Notes: generated from the letters alone by a model not told the origin. 64,000 nt of DNA from an uncultured Eggerthella sp. (GCA_900542525.1 UQNZ01000001.1:248001-312000), one strand, 5' to 3'; shown: positions 25,556 to 34,364, counted from the stretch's first letter. Numbers and translations: made by a program.

Positions 25556-27016
25556 ATGGATGCTTTTGAGCATTTGAACTCAAAGGACGATGCCTCTCGT
25601 TTCGAGAAAAGCGGCATTAAGTTCGATGCTAGTAAAGTGTCCTCAGACGCATGCAGCAAAACTCAACTCGGCACAGTAGAACTACCGTTGCCCATGCTTG
25701 CAGTGATCGACCTGCTTGAATCCGCAGGTTACGAGACTTGGCTGGTTGGCGGCTTCGTGCGCGATCTCTTGCTCGAACGCCCGCTTCACGATTTCGATCT
25801 CACCACTGCTGCTCCCTGGCAGCAGGTGAAGGAGCTCTGTGTTGCTGCGGGCTACACAGCACATGAGACTGGCACCAAACATGGAACCATCACGGTGGTT
25901 GCGGAAGATACCGTGCTCGAGATTACCACGTTTCGAACCGAGGGTGCCTATCTTAACCATCGTCACCCTTCCGAGGTTATCTTCACGGACTCGATCGAAG
26001 AAGATCTAGCCCGCCGCGATTTCACCGTGAACGCGATGGCGTTCCATCCGGCACGCGGCATCCTCGATCCTTTCGGTGGCCAAACCGATCTGCGCGCAGG
26101 AATGATCCGCTGCGTAGGAGATGCGAATGCGCGCTTTTCTGAAGATGCGCTGCGTATCTTGCGAGCGCTGCGTTTTGCGTCCCAGCTAGACTTCACCCTG
26201 GAATCGAAAACCGCTCAAGCTGCACTCGATCAACGCGAAGACCTGCGCTTGATCGCTGGTGAACGCATCGAAGACGAGCTGACCAAGCTTCTCTGCGGCG
26301 AAAACGTCTACCGCGTGATCATGGAGCACGCAAAGATTCTGAATGTGGTGCTTCCTGAGCTCATCGCCATGGAAGGACTTGACCAAAAGACGAAGTATCA
26401 CATCTACGATGTTTACGAGCACACTGCTTGGGTGGTGCATTATTCGCCCGCCACCCCGCTCGCACGTTGGGCAGCGCTCTTGCATGATATCGGCAAGCCC
26501 GATACCTTCTTCACCGATGAAGAAGGTGTGGGCCACATGTATGGCCATCCAAAAGTAAGCGTTGAGCACCTGCACAGCATCGCGAAGCGGCTGCACTTTT
26601 CGCGCGCATTCACGAACGATCTTGCTCTGCTCGTGCGTTATCACGATACGCGCCCAGCGCCCACGAAGAAGTCGATTCGTCGACTGTATGCCAAGCTTGA
26701 GAACAAGGAGTATCTCTTCCACGCCATGTGCGATCTGATGCGCGCCGATTCGCTTGCCCAAGCACCCGAATACCACGAACGCGTGAACGAGATCGATGAG
26801 CTTGAAGCGCTCTTCAGCGATATGATCGCTGAAGATGAAGTGTTCTCGCTGCGCGATCTGCCGATCTCAGGCAAAGACCTGATTGAAGCGGGCATTCCTG
26901 AAGGCCCCGCTATCAGCGAAGCGCTCGAAGCCGCGTTCCAAGAGGTAGTCGAAGAGCGCCTACCCCTCGATCACGATACTCTCCTCGCCTTTGCCCTCAG
27001 TTTTCACAAAAGGTAA
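25556..27016 (+). CDS. cca: CCA-adding tRNA nucleotidyltransferase with HD domain
   Basis: 486 residues. The class II nucleotidyltransferase core is at residues 60-130: TWLVGGFVRDLLLERPLHDFDLTT holds the GG and DxD active-site residues, and RRDFTVNAMAF and EDALRILRALRFASQLDF follow. An HD phosphohydrolase domain (ARWAALLHDIGKPDTFF, HPKVSVEH, VRYHDTRP) lies in the middle. The first 45 residues are an uncharacterised extension. It completes or repairs the 3' CCA of tRNA. The ATG is seven bases after AGGAGG and a leader hairpin lies just upstream. The gene ends at the start of repeat B. Confidence 0.93.
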   Translation: MDAFEHLNSKDDASRFEKSGIKFDASKVSSDACSKTQLGTVELPLPMLAVIDLLESAGYETWLVGGFVRDLLLERPLHDFDLTTAAPWQQVKELCVAAGYTAHETGTKHGTITVVAEDTVLEITTFRTEGAYLNHRHPSEVIFTDSIEEDLARRDFTVNAMAFHPARGILDPFGGQTDLRAGMIRCVGDANARFSEDALRILRALRFASQLDFTLESKTAQAALDQREDLRLIAGERIEDELTKLLCGENVYRVIMEHAKILNVVLPELIAMEGLDQKTKYHIYDVYEHTAWVVHYSPATPLARWAALLHDIGKPDTFFTDEEGVGHMYGHPKVSVEHLHSIAKRLHFSRAFTNDLALLVRYHDTRPAPTKKSIRRLYAKLENKEYLFHAMCDLMRADSLAQAPEYHERVNEIDELEALFSDMIAEDEVFSLRDLPISGKDLIEAGIPEGPAISEALEAAFQEVVEERLPLDHDTLLAFALSFHKR

Positions 27017-27064
27017 CAAACTACCCGGTCGTTCGACATCTTTTCCAATCTATCCCACGCAAGC
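27016..27064. repeat. 49-bp repeat, element B, copy 1 (inverted relative to copy 2)
   Basis: Read on the minus strand it matches 56987-57035 at 45 of 49 positions. It begins on the last base of the cca stop codon and contains ACCCGGTCGTTCGAC on the plus strand. Function unknown; no coding potential. Confidence 0.7.
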
Positions 27065-27244
27065 ATCTGGCTCGATCAGCGAAGAGGGTGAGGCAACGAG
27101 GTGACTCTTTGCCGACTAAATTCATTTTTAATAAAACCCAAGCAAAGCAGCGACGCACGAAAGAACCTGCAGAATGCAGGTTCTTGAGCAGGGAAGCGGG
27201 GAACCTCGTGTCTCGCGCTCGGCGCTGATTGAGTTGACGATGAA
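27061..27244 (+). ncRNA. Candidate structured RNA downstream of cca
   Basis: The 184-nt stretch can fold on itself: CTCGATCAGCG (27070-27080 area) pairs over 11 positions with CGCTGATTGAG (27225-27236 area) through a G-U pair that would be a C-A mismatch on the other strand; CATC and GATG extend this; ACGAGGT pairs with ACCTCGT inside; and AAGAACCTGCA/TGCAGGTTCTT forms an 11-bp hairpin. There is no open frame with a ribosome-binding site. Size and rod-like fold would be compatible with a 6S-like RNA, but conserved 6S sequences were not recognised. It could instead be a 3' UTR structure of cca. Confidence 0.4.
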
Positions 27245-27249
27245 CTAAA

Positions 27250-27280
27250 AGGTGACGAACGACCGGATCGTTCGTCACCT
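27250..27280 (-). terminator. Terminator of the thiCED operon
   Basis: AGGTGACGAACGA (27250-27262) and TCGTTCGTCACCT (27268-27280) form a perfect 13-bp stem with a five-base loop, followed on the minus strand by TTTT. The stem begins within the thiD stop codon. Confidence 0.85.
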
Positions 27281-28160
27281 ATGCAGGGTCGATAGCGGTA
27301 TTCAGGTGCCAACCATGGTTCACAGGACCGTGGCCGCTGCCGAGCTTAAGATCGTGTGCAAGTGCTTGGGTCAGATAGAACTTCGCACGCTTCGCTGCAT
27401 CAACAAGCTCGCAACCTTGCGCCAAATAGCACGCGATCGCTGAAGAGAGCGTACAACCCGTGCCGTGAGTATTCTGCGTTTCGATGCGCGGCTCGCGAAG
27501 CCAGAACTCCGTACCGTCTTCTGTGAGTAGCAGATCATATGCTTGCCCTGGCTCGAAGACATGATCGCTCACCACCTCTGATCCTGAAACGTATAATCGC
27601 ACAGGTTCTTCCCCGTTCCCGAAGCTCTCCAGATGGCCACCCTTAACGAGCACTGATCGCGCACCAAGCGCCTGAATAGCGCGCGCTGCCTCTACCATCT
27701 GCTGCGGTTGCGTGATAGGAATTCCGCTGAAGACCTCTGCCTCGATCAAGTTGGGTGTGACCACAGTTGCCAGCGGGAACAATTCGCGAACCAAGCTTTG
27801 CGCCACATCATCAGAAGCCAGCAATGCCCCGCTCGTTGCGATCATCACAGGATCGAGCACGAGGTTCTCCGCGCGATAAGCACGCAGTGATTCAGCAATG
27901 GTCTTGATCAGCGCAGGATTCGCCACCATGCCGATCTTGACCGCATCAGGGCGAATATCGGCGAAGATCGCCTCGATCTGTTCAGCAAGGAATCCGGGTG
28001 TGGTTTCCTGCACTCCCAACACGCCCATGGTGTTCTGCGCAGTAAGCGCCGTAATGGCCGATTGGCCATACACCCCCAGCGCCGTCATGGTCTTCAGGTC
28101 TGCCTGGATGCCCGCGCCCCCGCTCGAATCCGAACCTGCTATAGTCACTACGCTCTTCAT
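27279..28160 (-). CDS. thiD: Hydroxymethylpyrimidine/phosphomethylpyrimidine kinase
   Basis: 293 residues. VTIAGSDSSGGAGIQADLKT is the ribokinase-like substrate-binding start; DPVMIATSGALL and NTHGTGCTLSSAIACYLAQG, with the catalytic aspartate-containing anion-hole region of the family, follow. It phosphorylates HMP to HMP-P and HMP-PP, the pyrimidine half of thiamine. It is the last gene of thiC-thiE-thiD under the TPP riboswitch, 61 bases after thiE, and its stop is part of the operon terminator. No thiM or thiG was seen, so thiazole supply is not explained by this window. Confidence 0.95.
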   Translation of the reverse strand: MKSVVTIAGSDSSGGAGIQADLKTMTALGVYGQSAITALTAQNTMGVLGVQETTPGFLAEQIEAIFADIRPDAVKIGMVANPALIKTIAESLRAYRAENLVLDPVMIATSGALLASDDVAQSLVRELFPLATVVTPNLIEAEVFSGIPITQPQQMVEAARAIQALGARSVLVKGGHLESFGNGEEPVRLYVSGSEVVSDHVFEPGQAYDLLLTEDGTEFWLREPRIETQNTHGTGCTLSSAIACYLAQGCELVDAAKRAKFYLTQALAHDLKLGSGHGPVNHGWHLNTAIDPA

Positions 28161-28221
28161 AACACCCTCATCCCTACTCTTGAATATTCACCTAGCGCTA
28201 TCTTTTTCGCGCAGCAGAACC

Positions 28222-28872
28222 TCAAAGCGCTTCTGCGACCTTCGATAAATGCTCAACCGCACCTACCAGATCATCCTGCGCGAAGATAGCAGAAATCACT
28301 GCGATGCCCGCAATGCCCATCCCCGCAAGTTCACGCGCATTATCTGCCGTGATCCCTCCAATAGCTACCACAGGAATCGAAACCGCTGCGCAGATCTGTC
28401 GCAATACCTCATGATCGATCGTCCACGTATCTTGTTTCGTTGAGGTAGGAAATACTGCGCCTACTCCCAGATAGTCGGCGCCTTCAGCCTCGGCTTTACA
28501 AGCCTGTTCGAGCGTTTTCGCCGTGACACCGATAATAGCCTGGTCGCCAAGCATACGACGTGCTTCAGCACAGGAGATATCATCTTGTCCAATATGCACG
28601 CCATCAGCACCAATGCGCAGTGCGAGCTCGACATCGTCGTCGATCAGAAACGGTATGCCGGCCTGTGCGCACAACGCCTGCGCTTCGCGCGCAAGCGCCT
28701 CTTTCTCTTCGGACGCAGCGTGCTTTTCGCGAAGCTGCACGCAAGTAATTTCACCTGCGGAAAGAGCCTCTTGCAAGACCTCCTTGAAGCTACGCTCTCG
28801 AAGCCACGAGCGATCCGTGACCGCATAGAGCCTCAAGGCATCGCGAATCTCTTCTGTGCTCCACGTTCTCAT
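28222..28872 (-). CDS. thiE: Thiamine-phosphate synthase
   Basis: About 216 residues. LRLYAVTDRSWL, CVQLREKHAA, LIDDDVELALRIGADGVHIGQDD, IIGVTAKTLEQA, YLGVGAVFPTSTKQD and VVAIGGITADNARELAGMGIAGIAVISAI cover the TIM-barrel phosphate- and pyrophosphate-binding loops of ThiE. It joins HMP-PP with thiazole phosphate to give thiamine phosphate. The start is uncertain: ATG at 28872 just after thiC, or a GTG at 28893 overlapping it; neither has a good ribosome-binding site and coupling to thiC is likely. Confidence 0.93.
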   Translation of the reverse strand: MRTWSTEEIRDALRLYAVTDRSWLRERSFKEVLQEALSAGEITCVQLREKHAASEEKEALAREAQALCAQAGIPFLIDDDVELALRIGADGVHIGQDDISCAEARRMLGDQAIIGVTAKTLEQACKAEAEGADYLGVGAVFPTSTKQDTWTIDHEVLRQICAAVSIPVVAIGGITADNARELAGMGIAGIAVISAIFAQDDLVGAVEHLSKVAEAL

Positions 28873-28876
28873 GCGA

Positions 28877-30184
28877 CTAATATTCGTCACCAAGATCGAT
28901 CACGAGACCATCCATGATGGTATTTACCGTACGAACCGCACACATCTTGCCGCACATCGTGCATGATTCCTCATTCGTTGGCGGCGCACTCTCGAAGTAT
29001 TCGCGCGGCTTGACCGGGTCGAGCGCCAGATCGAACATCTCTTCCCAATCGAAGCGCCTACGTGCATCGCTCATGCGGTTATCCCGGTCGCGCGCACCAG
29101 GAATTCCCTTGGCGATATCTGCCGCATGTGCCGCTATCTTCGTGGCCACCAAGCCTTCACGCACATCGTTCACATCGGGAAGGCGCAAATGCTCAGCTGG
29201 CGTAACGTAGCAAAGGAAGTCTGCGCCGCTGCTTGCCGCCACTGCGCCACCAATAGCAGCCGTGATGTGATCATAACCTGGTGCGATGTCGGTTACCAGC
29301 GGACCGAGCACATAGAACGGCGCATCATGACAGAGGCGTTTCTGCAGCTTCATGTTGGCCGCGATCTCGTCGATGGCCATATGGCCTGGTCCTTCAACCA
29401 TCACCTGAACGCCCGCGTCCCACGCACGCTTAGTGAGCTTGCCGATCTCGATCAACTCAGCGATCTGCCCCGCATCGGTCGCATCATACTCACAACCAGG
29501 ACGCATCGCATCACCAATACTGATCGTCACATCATATTCGTGCAGGATCTCGAGCACGTCATCGTAGTATTCGTAGAACGGATTCTCGTTGCCCGTCGCT
29601 TCCATCCAAGCGAAGATGAGCGAACCGCCACGCGAGACGATGTTCATCAAGCGCCCCGTCTCCTTGAACGATTCGATCACGCGCCTGTTCATGCCCGCAT
29701 GGATGGTCACGAAATCCACCCCGTCTTCAGCATGACGGCGCACCACATCAAGAAAGTCCTGCGGCGTGATGGAGATGAGCGCTTTCTCTAAATAGCCGAT
29801 CGCATCGTACATGGGCACCGTACCGATCATAACGGGGGCCATCTCGAGCAACTGCTTGCGAAACTCCTGAGTCTTGCCATGGTTCGACAGATCCATGATG
29901 CCTTCCGCGCCCAGCTCAAGTGCCACACGAACCTTCTCAAGTTCGACTTCGGGATCGATCAAATCGCCTGAGATTCCTAGGTTGACGTTGACCTTCGTGC
30001 GCAAGCCCGTGCCCACGCCCTCAGGATCGAGGTTCGTATGATTGATGTTCGCTGGAATCGCGATAGTTCCCGCCGCAACACGTGCGCGAATCTCTTCAGG
30101 AGTCTTGCGCTCCTTCTCTGCAACGCGCTTCATTTCTTTGGTGATAGTGCCGCTCCGAGCGGCATCGATTTGCGTGATCGTCAT
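28877..30184 (-). CDS. thiC: Phosphomethylpyrimidine synthase
   Basis: 435 residues. It is the radical-SAM enzyme that turns aminoimidazole ribotide into HMP phosphate. The unusual C-terminal cluster-binding motif is present as CTMCGKMCAVR. IPANINHTNL, GTVPMYDAIGYLEK, SRGGSLIFAWM, GDAMRPGC and EGPGHMAIDEI are family blocks; ThiC proteins of this shorter length are usual in Firmicutes and Actinobacteria. The ATG is nine bases after the AAGGG that forms the 3' end of the TPP riboswitch, so thiamine pyrophosphate probably blocks ribosome access to thiC and the genes after it. Confidence 0.96.
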   Translation of the reverse strand: MTITQIDAARSGTITKEMKRVAEKERKTPEEIRARVAAGTIAIPANINHTNLDPEGVGTGLRTKVNVNLGISGDLIDPEVELEKVRVALELGAEGIMDLSNHGKTQEFRKQLLEMAPVMIGTVPMYDAIGYLEKALISITPQDFLDVVRRHAEDGVDFVTIHAGMNRRVIESFKETGRLMNIVSRGGSLIFAWMEATGNENPFYEYYDDVLEILHEYDVTISIGDAMRPGCEYDATDAGQIAELIEIGKLTKRAWDAGVQVMVEGPGHMAIDEIAANMKLQKRLCHDAPFYVLGPLVTDIAPGYDHITAAIGGAVAASSGADFLCYVTPAEHLRLPDVNDVREGLVATKIAAHAADIAKGIPGARDRDNRMSDARRRFDWEEMFDLALDPVKPREYFESAPPTNEESCTMCGKMCAVRTVNTIMDGLVIDLGDEY

Positions 30185-30190
30185 GATCGC

Positions 30191-30277
30191 ATTCCCTTCG
30201 TTGGCATTATCCAGACAGGTTCATCGGGTCGGAGCACCGCTCCCTCTCAGCCTGCAACACGCAAGCTCCCCGTATGT
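30191..30277 (-). promoter_or_regulatory. TPP riboswitch (THI element)
   Basis: On the minus strand the element reads GGGGAGC, then GCTGAGAGG, CCGATGAACCTG, TCTGGATAATGCCAACGAAG and GGGAA, the conserved parts of the thiamine pyrophosphate aptamer in the right order. Its last helix strand contains the thiC Shine-Dalgarno. This points to translational control of thiC-thiE-thiD. Confidence 0.96.
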
Positions 30278-30422
30278 AATCGTGGTATCTCAAACCACTA
30301 CGTGAAAGTATAGCTCATTCAGATGCCCCTTCGGCTGGCATTGCTCACACTGCCAAATTGTCGTGCATGCCGTATCATGGATAACCATGATGTTCCACGG
30401 CAAAAATACGAAGAGGAATCGA

Positions 30423-31646
30423 GTGCACTTCAAAGCAAATAAGCGCTTCCTCATTGTCGTTGCCTTGGCGATCGTATTCACTGCTGCAGTTCTGCGCGCT
30501 CCTATCACTTCGATGGGTGCGCTGTGCGTTGAGGTGCAAGACGATCTTGGCCTTTCATCTGCAGCGATGGGCTTAGTGACCACACTCCCCCTCCTTGCAT
30601 TCGCTGCCTCAGCGCTTTTCATGAGCGCACTATCTGAACGTTTTGGGAAAAGTCGCGTGCTTGCTTTGGGTTGTGCCGCGATCATCATCGGAATCCTTCT
30701 GCGCTCTTTCGCTGGTCCGTTCGGTCTTTTCTCTGGCACGATCCTTCTTGGATTTGGCATCTCTTCAGGAAACGTGCTGCTGCCTTCAGTCGTGCGCGAC
30801 AACTTTCCTGCTCATGTAGGCGTGATGACCGCCCTCTACACCACCACCATCAGCATCTTTGCTGGAGGCATTGCGGGATTCAGTTCCGCACTCGTCGCTG
30901 CCTCTTCCGACTGGCGCACGGTCTTGACGATGGTAATTCCTTTTGCCTCGATCGCACTCTTGTTCTGGATAGCGGCTCGCGGCATGATGAGATCAGTGAA
31001 GAACACGCCCGAGCGTCGGGTGTTTCGCCTGCATCCTACGCACCTGATCAGCCGACACCTCTTGAAGCAACCTCTCACCTGGTGGATAACGGGTCTCTTC
31101 GGCGTTCAATCGATCCTCTTCTTCAGCCTCGTAGCCTGGCTTCCCGCTATTCTTACCGAAGGCGGAGTGAGCTCGCAGGCGATCACCACCTGCGTTGCTC
31201 TCTTCCCTATTGTGGGCATTCCTTGCACGGTCTTCGTTCCGCCTATTGCCCAACGTCTCAAGCGACAACGCTTGTTCGGTGCGAGCATTGGGATGATCTG
31301 CGTGATCGGCATTGTGGCGCTCTTCTTCGTGAATGCCGATGCAACCGCGATCGTGGCCACCGTTATCGTGGGCTTCGCACTTGGTGCGCCCTTCTGCCTG
31401 TGCATGTACTACTTCGGGGTACGCACCGAAAACCCCGAAGATTCTTCGAAGCTCTCAAGCATCTCACAAACATTCGGCTATCTTATGGCAGCCATCGGCC
31501 CGGCATGTCTCGGGCTGCTCGTCGATCTATCAGGGTCATGGTTCTTGCCGCTTGCCGTCATGCTCACACTCTCGATCGTGCTGGTCATATGCGGCTGGAA
31601 ATCTGGAAGCGGCACGATTTCTGCTTGTCCTGTGAAAACGGATTAG
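30423..31646 (+). CDS. MFS transporter, CynX/NimT-like
   Basis: 407 residues from a GTG at 30423, five bases after AGAGGA; an upstream GTG at 30363 and ATGs at 30387/30390 are in frame but have weaker sites. About 12 hydrophobic helices are visible, beginning FLIVVALAIVFTAAVLRAPI. RAPITSMGAL at the end of helix 1 and FGKSRVLALG after helix 2 resemble the cyanate/nitroimidazole (CynX/NimT) branch of the major facilitator superfamily. Substrate is not known. It lies between the thiamine operon and thiamine pyrophosphokinase, so transport of a thiamine precursor is a possibility, but the family does not suggest it. Confidence 0.85.
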   Translation: MHFKANKRFLIVVALAIVFTAAVLRAPITSMGALCVEVQDDLGLSSAAMGLVTTLPLLAFAASALFMSALSERFGKSRVLALGCAAIIIGILLRSFAGPFGLFSGTILLGFGISSGNVLLPSVVRDNFPAHVGVMTALYTTTISIFAGGIAGFSSALVAASSDWRTVLTMVIPFASIALLFWIAARGMMRSVKNTPERRVFRLHPTHLISRHLLKQPLTWWITGLFGVQSILFFSLVAWLPAILTEGGVSSQAITTCVALFPIVGIPCTVFVPPIAQRLKRQRLFGASIGMICVIGIVALFFVNADATAIVATVIVGFALGAPFCLCMYYFGVRTENPEDSSKLSSISQTFGYLMAAIGPACLGLLVDLSGSWFLPLAVMLTLSIVLVICGWKSGSGTISACPVKTD

Positions 31647-31647
31647 C

Positions 31648-31675
31648 TTGTTCGCTCTGTGCTTAGTGCGAACAA
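31648..31675 (+). terminator. Hairpin between convergent MFS and thiamine pyrophosphokinase genes
   Basis: TTGTTCGC (31648-31655) pairs with GCGAACAA (31668-31675) two bases after the MFS stop codon. There is no clear T run, so it may be a Rho-assisted or bidirectional end. Confidence 0.45.
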
Positions 31676-31741
31676 ACCTGCGATGCTGTGCCTCGTTGCG
31701 TTCGCGCATTATGACTGCTTGCCGCAGCGCTTCGCCTTCCC

Positions 31742-32434
31742 TTACTTGATAAAGGATTCTCCAGCATAAGAAACACCCTTGAGCTCGCTTAATGGAAGAA
31801 AGATCCAGACGCTTCCCTCTTCTAGCGAAATGCGCGCAGGCTGGCCGGTGAGTTCGTTCGAAATGCCCAGCGGAAAACAATTTGTAAGCTGAGCATCTTC
31901 AAGACCATATGCCAAGCCTGTTTCATAAACCCCTGAAACGCTATCGGAATGAGCAAGCACCGAACAGATTCCTTGCGAGCCTGCTGCTATCTCAAGATGA
32001 TTCAGTTCGCTTTCAGCAGCGAGCGCAACGACAACTTCCTCTTCGGTAACACCCCACACCCGCTGACCTTTGCACGCAGCACCTGCCATCAACTGCAGAT
32101 TCGCAAGTGAATGATCGAGGCGCGCATGAAGACCGTCACACATGACGATATGCGTGAATCCTTCATCGGTCGCGAAGTTGAGCGCGAGATCCATATCCGT
32201 GAAATCTTTGTGAGGATCGAAAGGATGAACGCACGCACCGCCTTCCGCTTCTTGCGGAACGAACCCAAGAGAGTCGAAATCGCCGAACACATGGTGCGGT
32301 ACGATCCCTCGCTCTACAAGCGCTGCATATCCTGCATCGACCGCGATGACCGCATCGAACAAGAAATTCTTGAGAACGAAATCGAGACCTTTGTGTTCAG
32401 TAGGAGCGCCCCCTACCAGCAAACAAGAATGCAT
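31742..32434 (-). CDS. Thiamine pyrophosphokinase
   Basis: 230 residues. VGGAPTEHKGLD, AVDAGYAALVERGIVPHHVFGDFDS (only the GDFDS core is diagnostic) and DFTDMDLALNFA, with the acidic Mg-binding residues, identify the family; GLHARLDHSLANL is the substrate-binding strand. It transfers pyrophosphate from ATP to thiamine, giving TPP, the ligand of the riboswitch 2 kb away. The ATG follows AAGGAG. It diverges from rnpB, whose -10 box lies 30 bases upstream of this start. Confidence 0.92.
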   Translation of the reverse strand: MHSCLLVGGAPTEHKGLDFVLKNFLFDAVIAVDAGYAALVERGIVPHHVFGDFDSLGFVPQEAEGGACVHPFDPHKDFTDMDLALNFATDEGFTHIVMCDGLHARLDHSLANLQLMAGAACKGQRVWGVTEEEVVVALAAESELNHLEIAAGSQGICSVLAHSDSVSGVYETGLAYGLEDAQLTNCFPLGISNELTGQPARISLEEGSVWIFLPLSELKGVSYAGESFIK

Positions 32435-32464
32435 GATGCTCCTTCGCGCTTCAGTGATGTTTGC

Positions 32465-32470
32465 TAGAAT
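32465..32470 (+). promoter_or_regulatory. -10 box of rnpB
   Basis: TAGAAT preceded by TGC, an extended -10 element, seven to ten bases before the apparent 5' end of RNase P RNA. No clear -35 hexamer is present. Confidence 0.5.
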
Positions 32471-32474
32471 ACCA

Positions 32475-32971
32475 TAGGAGTGAGTCGGGCAACCGCGCCG
32501 CGTGCGGTGAGGAAAGTCCGGGCTTCAAAAGGCAAGATGCCAGCTAACAGCTGGGCGGGGCGACCCGACGGATAGTGCCACAGAAAAGAAAACTCCTGGT
32601 CTGAGGCGTCTCAAGACATCATCAGCAAGCGTTCTCCTACGATGTTGATCGATTCTGAGGCGCATTCAGCGCTTCAGATCTGCACGAAGGATGAACGAGC
32701 AGCTTTAGCTGCGCTGTGAGTGAATCCTGAGCGCTGAGATGATGTGCTGAGGCGTCTCAGGCTGTGGAAAAGCTGAAACGGTGCGGTAAGAGCGCACCAG
32801 CATACTGGTAACAGTATGGCTTGGTAAACCCCATCTGAAGCAAGCGCAAATAGGAGTGCGATACGGTTGCCTTTCCGTGCATTCGGGTTGCGTGCTAGAG
32901 CCTCTTGGTAACAGGAAGTCGAGATAAATGGTTGCCGATCACAGAACCCGGCTTATAGACTCACTCCCCTT
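32475..32971 (+). ncRNA. rnpB: RNase P RNA (bacterial class A)
   Basis: The 5' and 3' ends pair as GGAGTGAGTC with GACTCACTCC. Conserved blocks are GAGGAAAGTCCGGGC near the 5' end, ACAGAAAAGAAAACTCCT, GGTAAGAGCGCACCAGC, GGTAACAGTATGGCTTGGTA and AACCCGGCTTATAGACTCAC at the 3' end. The RNA is the ribozyme that removes 5' leaders of pre-tRNAs. At about 495 nt it is longer than the usual 350-420; the extra length lies between about 32600 and 32760, where GTCTGAGGCGTCTCAAGACA is answered by a similar sequence before TGTGGAAAAGC, an enlarged P12-type arm. Ends are estimated within a few bases. A T-rich stretch follows. Confidence 0.95.
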
Positions 32972-32993
32972 TCTTTATTACATAGATAATAGG

Positions 32994-33287
32994 CTAGAGA
33001 ACAGGAAGATCGGAAAGCCAAGCGGTGATGAGAGGCTCGGGGGCATCGATGGCGAGGCGCTTGTGGCGGCTTGTCTGCCCTTGCACCACCTCCACTTTCG
33101 ATTTCGCGATCCCAAGCTCAGAAGCGATAAGCTTGCAGAGCGCCTTGTTCGCCTTGCCGTTATCGGGTGGCGCGGTCACGCAGACCTGCACCTCATCCAA
33201 GCCTTCGATGGTTTTTATGCCCAAAACAGCATCACGCCCCGAACGGGGCGTGAGACGTAGTGCAAGTTTGTAAGGTTGAACAGTCAT
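32994..33287 (-). CDS. DUF167/YggU family protein
   Basis: 97 residues. RLTPRSGRDAVLG, VTAPPDNGKANKAL and GQTSRHKRL are the typical blocks of the UPF0235/DUF167 family, whose function is unknown. It starts seven bases after the divIVA stop and is the last gene of the long division-cluster transcript before rnpB. Confidence 0.88.
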   Translation of the reverse strand: MTVQPYKLALRLTPRSGRDAVLGIKTIEGLDEVQVCVTAPPDNGKANKALCKLIASELGIAKSKVEVVQGQTSRHKRLAIDAPEPLITAWLSDLPVL

Positions 33288-33293
33288 GAGACC

Positions 33294-34076
33294 TTAGTCG
33301 ATCTCGTCAAAGGTGAAAGAATCATCCGCATCGCCGTAGCCGGAAAGATCCTTCGAGGACTGCGAGGGCTTCGGAGGTGCTGGGCTGGCAACAGCGGGAT
33401 TGACCGTAGGCGTGGTGTACGTTGCGGTTGAAGGAGAAGGGGACCATTTCTTTGCAACTGGCTCTGCCTTAGCGTCCTCATCGATCAAGCCCTCAGGAAT
33501 AACGATATCGGATGTGTTGTCTCCACCGATCTCGGAAAGACGCTTCGTAGAGGCAGCGATGAAATCCTTGAGCATTTCCTGATACTGTTCACGCACCTTC
33601 TCACGGCTAACCGTGAGTTCACTGATCTGTTCGATGATGCGCTGCTTTTCGCCATCAGCCTTATCGAGAATGCGCTGGCCTTCTTCTTCAGCATTACGAC
33701 GAATGTTCTCGCCATCGGTCTTCGCCTTTGAAACGATCTCATCGGCCGTACGCTGCGCGATGATGAGCGCCTGCGCGATGGCATTGTCTTCACTCTTGCG
33801 CTCGCCAAGCTGGCTTTCGAGCTCTGCGATGCGTGCATCCTTTTCAGCGAGGGCAGCTGAATCCTCCGAGGAAGGCGCTGCTTGCTGCTGCTGATTCGAG
33901 CTAGCCGGCGCACTCTTCGCTTCAGCGAGCTGAGCACGCAGGTGGGCAATTTCATCATTGAGCATATCGATCTCATCGGAAACGTGCTCAAGGAAGACAT
34001 CTACTTCATCGACATCGTATCCACGACGCTCGATCTTGAAACTCTGCTGCTGAATATCCTCAGATGTAATCGCCAT
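33294..34076 (-). CDS. DivIVA-domain protein
   Basis: 260 residues. The N-terminus ITSEDIQQQSFKIERRGYDV with DEVDVFLEHV is the membrane-binding DivIVA domain; a long coiled coil (about 40-190) follows, then a Ser/Pro/Thr-rich stretch and an acidic end. DivIVA (Wag31) marks curved membrane at poles and septa and directs cell-wall synthesis in actinobacteria. Position after sepF and yggT is the standard actinobacterial order. ATG follows AGAGGTTGTT. Confidence 0.93.
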   Translation of the reverse strand: MAITSEDIQQQSFKIERRGYDVDEVDVFLEHVSDEIDMLNDEIAHLRAQLAEAKSAPASSNQQQQAAPSSEDSAALAEKDARIAELESQLGERKSEDNAIAQALIIAQRTADEIVSKAKTDGENIRRNAEEEGQRILDKADGEKQRIIEQISELTVSREKVREQYQEMLKDFIAASTKRLSEIGGDNTSDIVIPEGLIDEDAKAEPVAKKWSPSPSTATYTTPTVNPAVASPAPPKPSQSSKDLSGYGDADDSFTFDEID

Positions 34077-34109
34077 AACAACCTCTCTTGCCTGGTAAAT
34101 ATGCGCGCT

Positions 34110-34364
34110 TTAGAACAATGATACTATAAATCGCACCCCGAACTGTAACACAAGTAACGCGATAATAGGGGTAATGTCCACCATCCCACCAATAGGGGGG
34201 ATAAGCCGTTTAAAAAGATTCAGAAAAGGATCACAGATCTTGCCGAGGGCGTTGCGAATCTCCTCAATGATACCGCCCATCGGGAACCACGAGAGCAGAA
34301 CATAGATAACGATAACGAAACTGTAGGCATCTGAAAGTGAAATGAGAATGTACTGCCAGCTCAC
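34110..34364 (-). CDS. YggT family membrane protein
   Basis: 84 residues with two hydrophobic helices (ILISLSDAYSFVIVIYVLLSW area and ITPIIALLVLQFGVRFIVSL). The loop NALGKICDPFLNLFKRLIPP is the family signature. The start is GTG after AAAGGATGCAAC. It lies between sepF and divIVA, its normal place; a role in osmotic stress or division is suspected from other bacteria but not defined. Confidence 0.92.
   Translation of the reverse strand: MSWQYILISLSDAYSFVIVIYVLLSWFPMGGIIEEIRNALGKICDPFLNLFKRLIPPIGGMVDITPIIALLVLQFGVRFIVSLF

Noticed and set aside
30671..31666. 331-codon frame overlapping the MFS transporter in another plus frame
   Set aside because: Composition is Ser/Arg/His-rich and unlike a real protein; the MFS frame has clear membrane helices.
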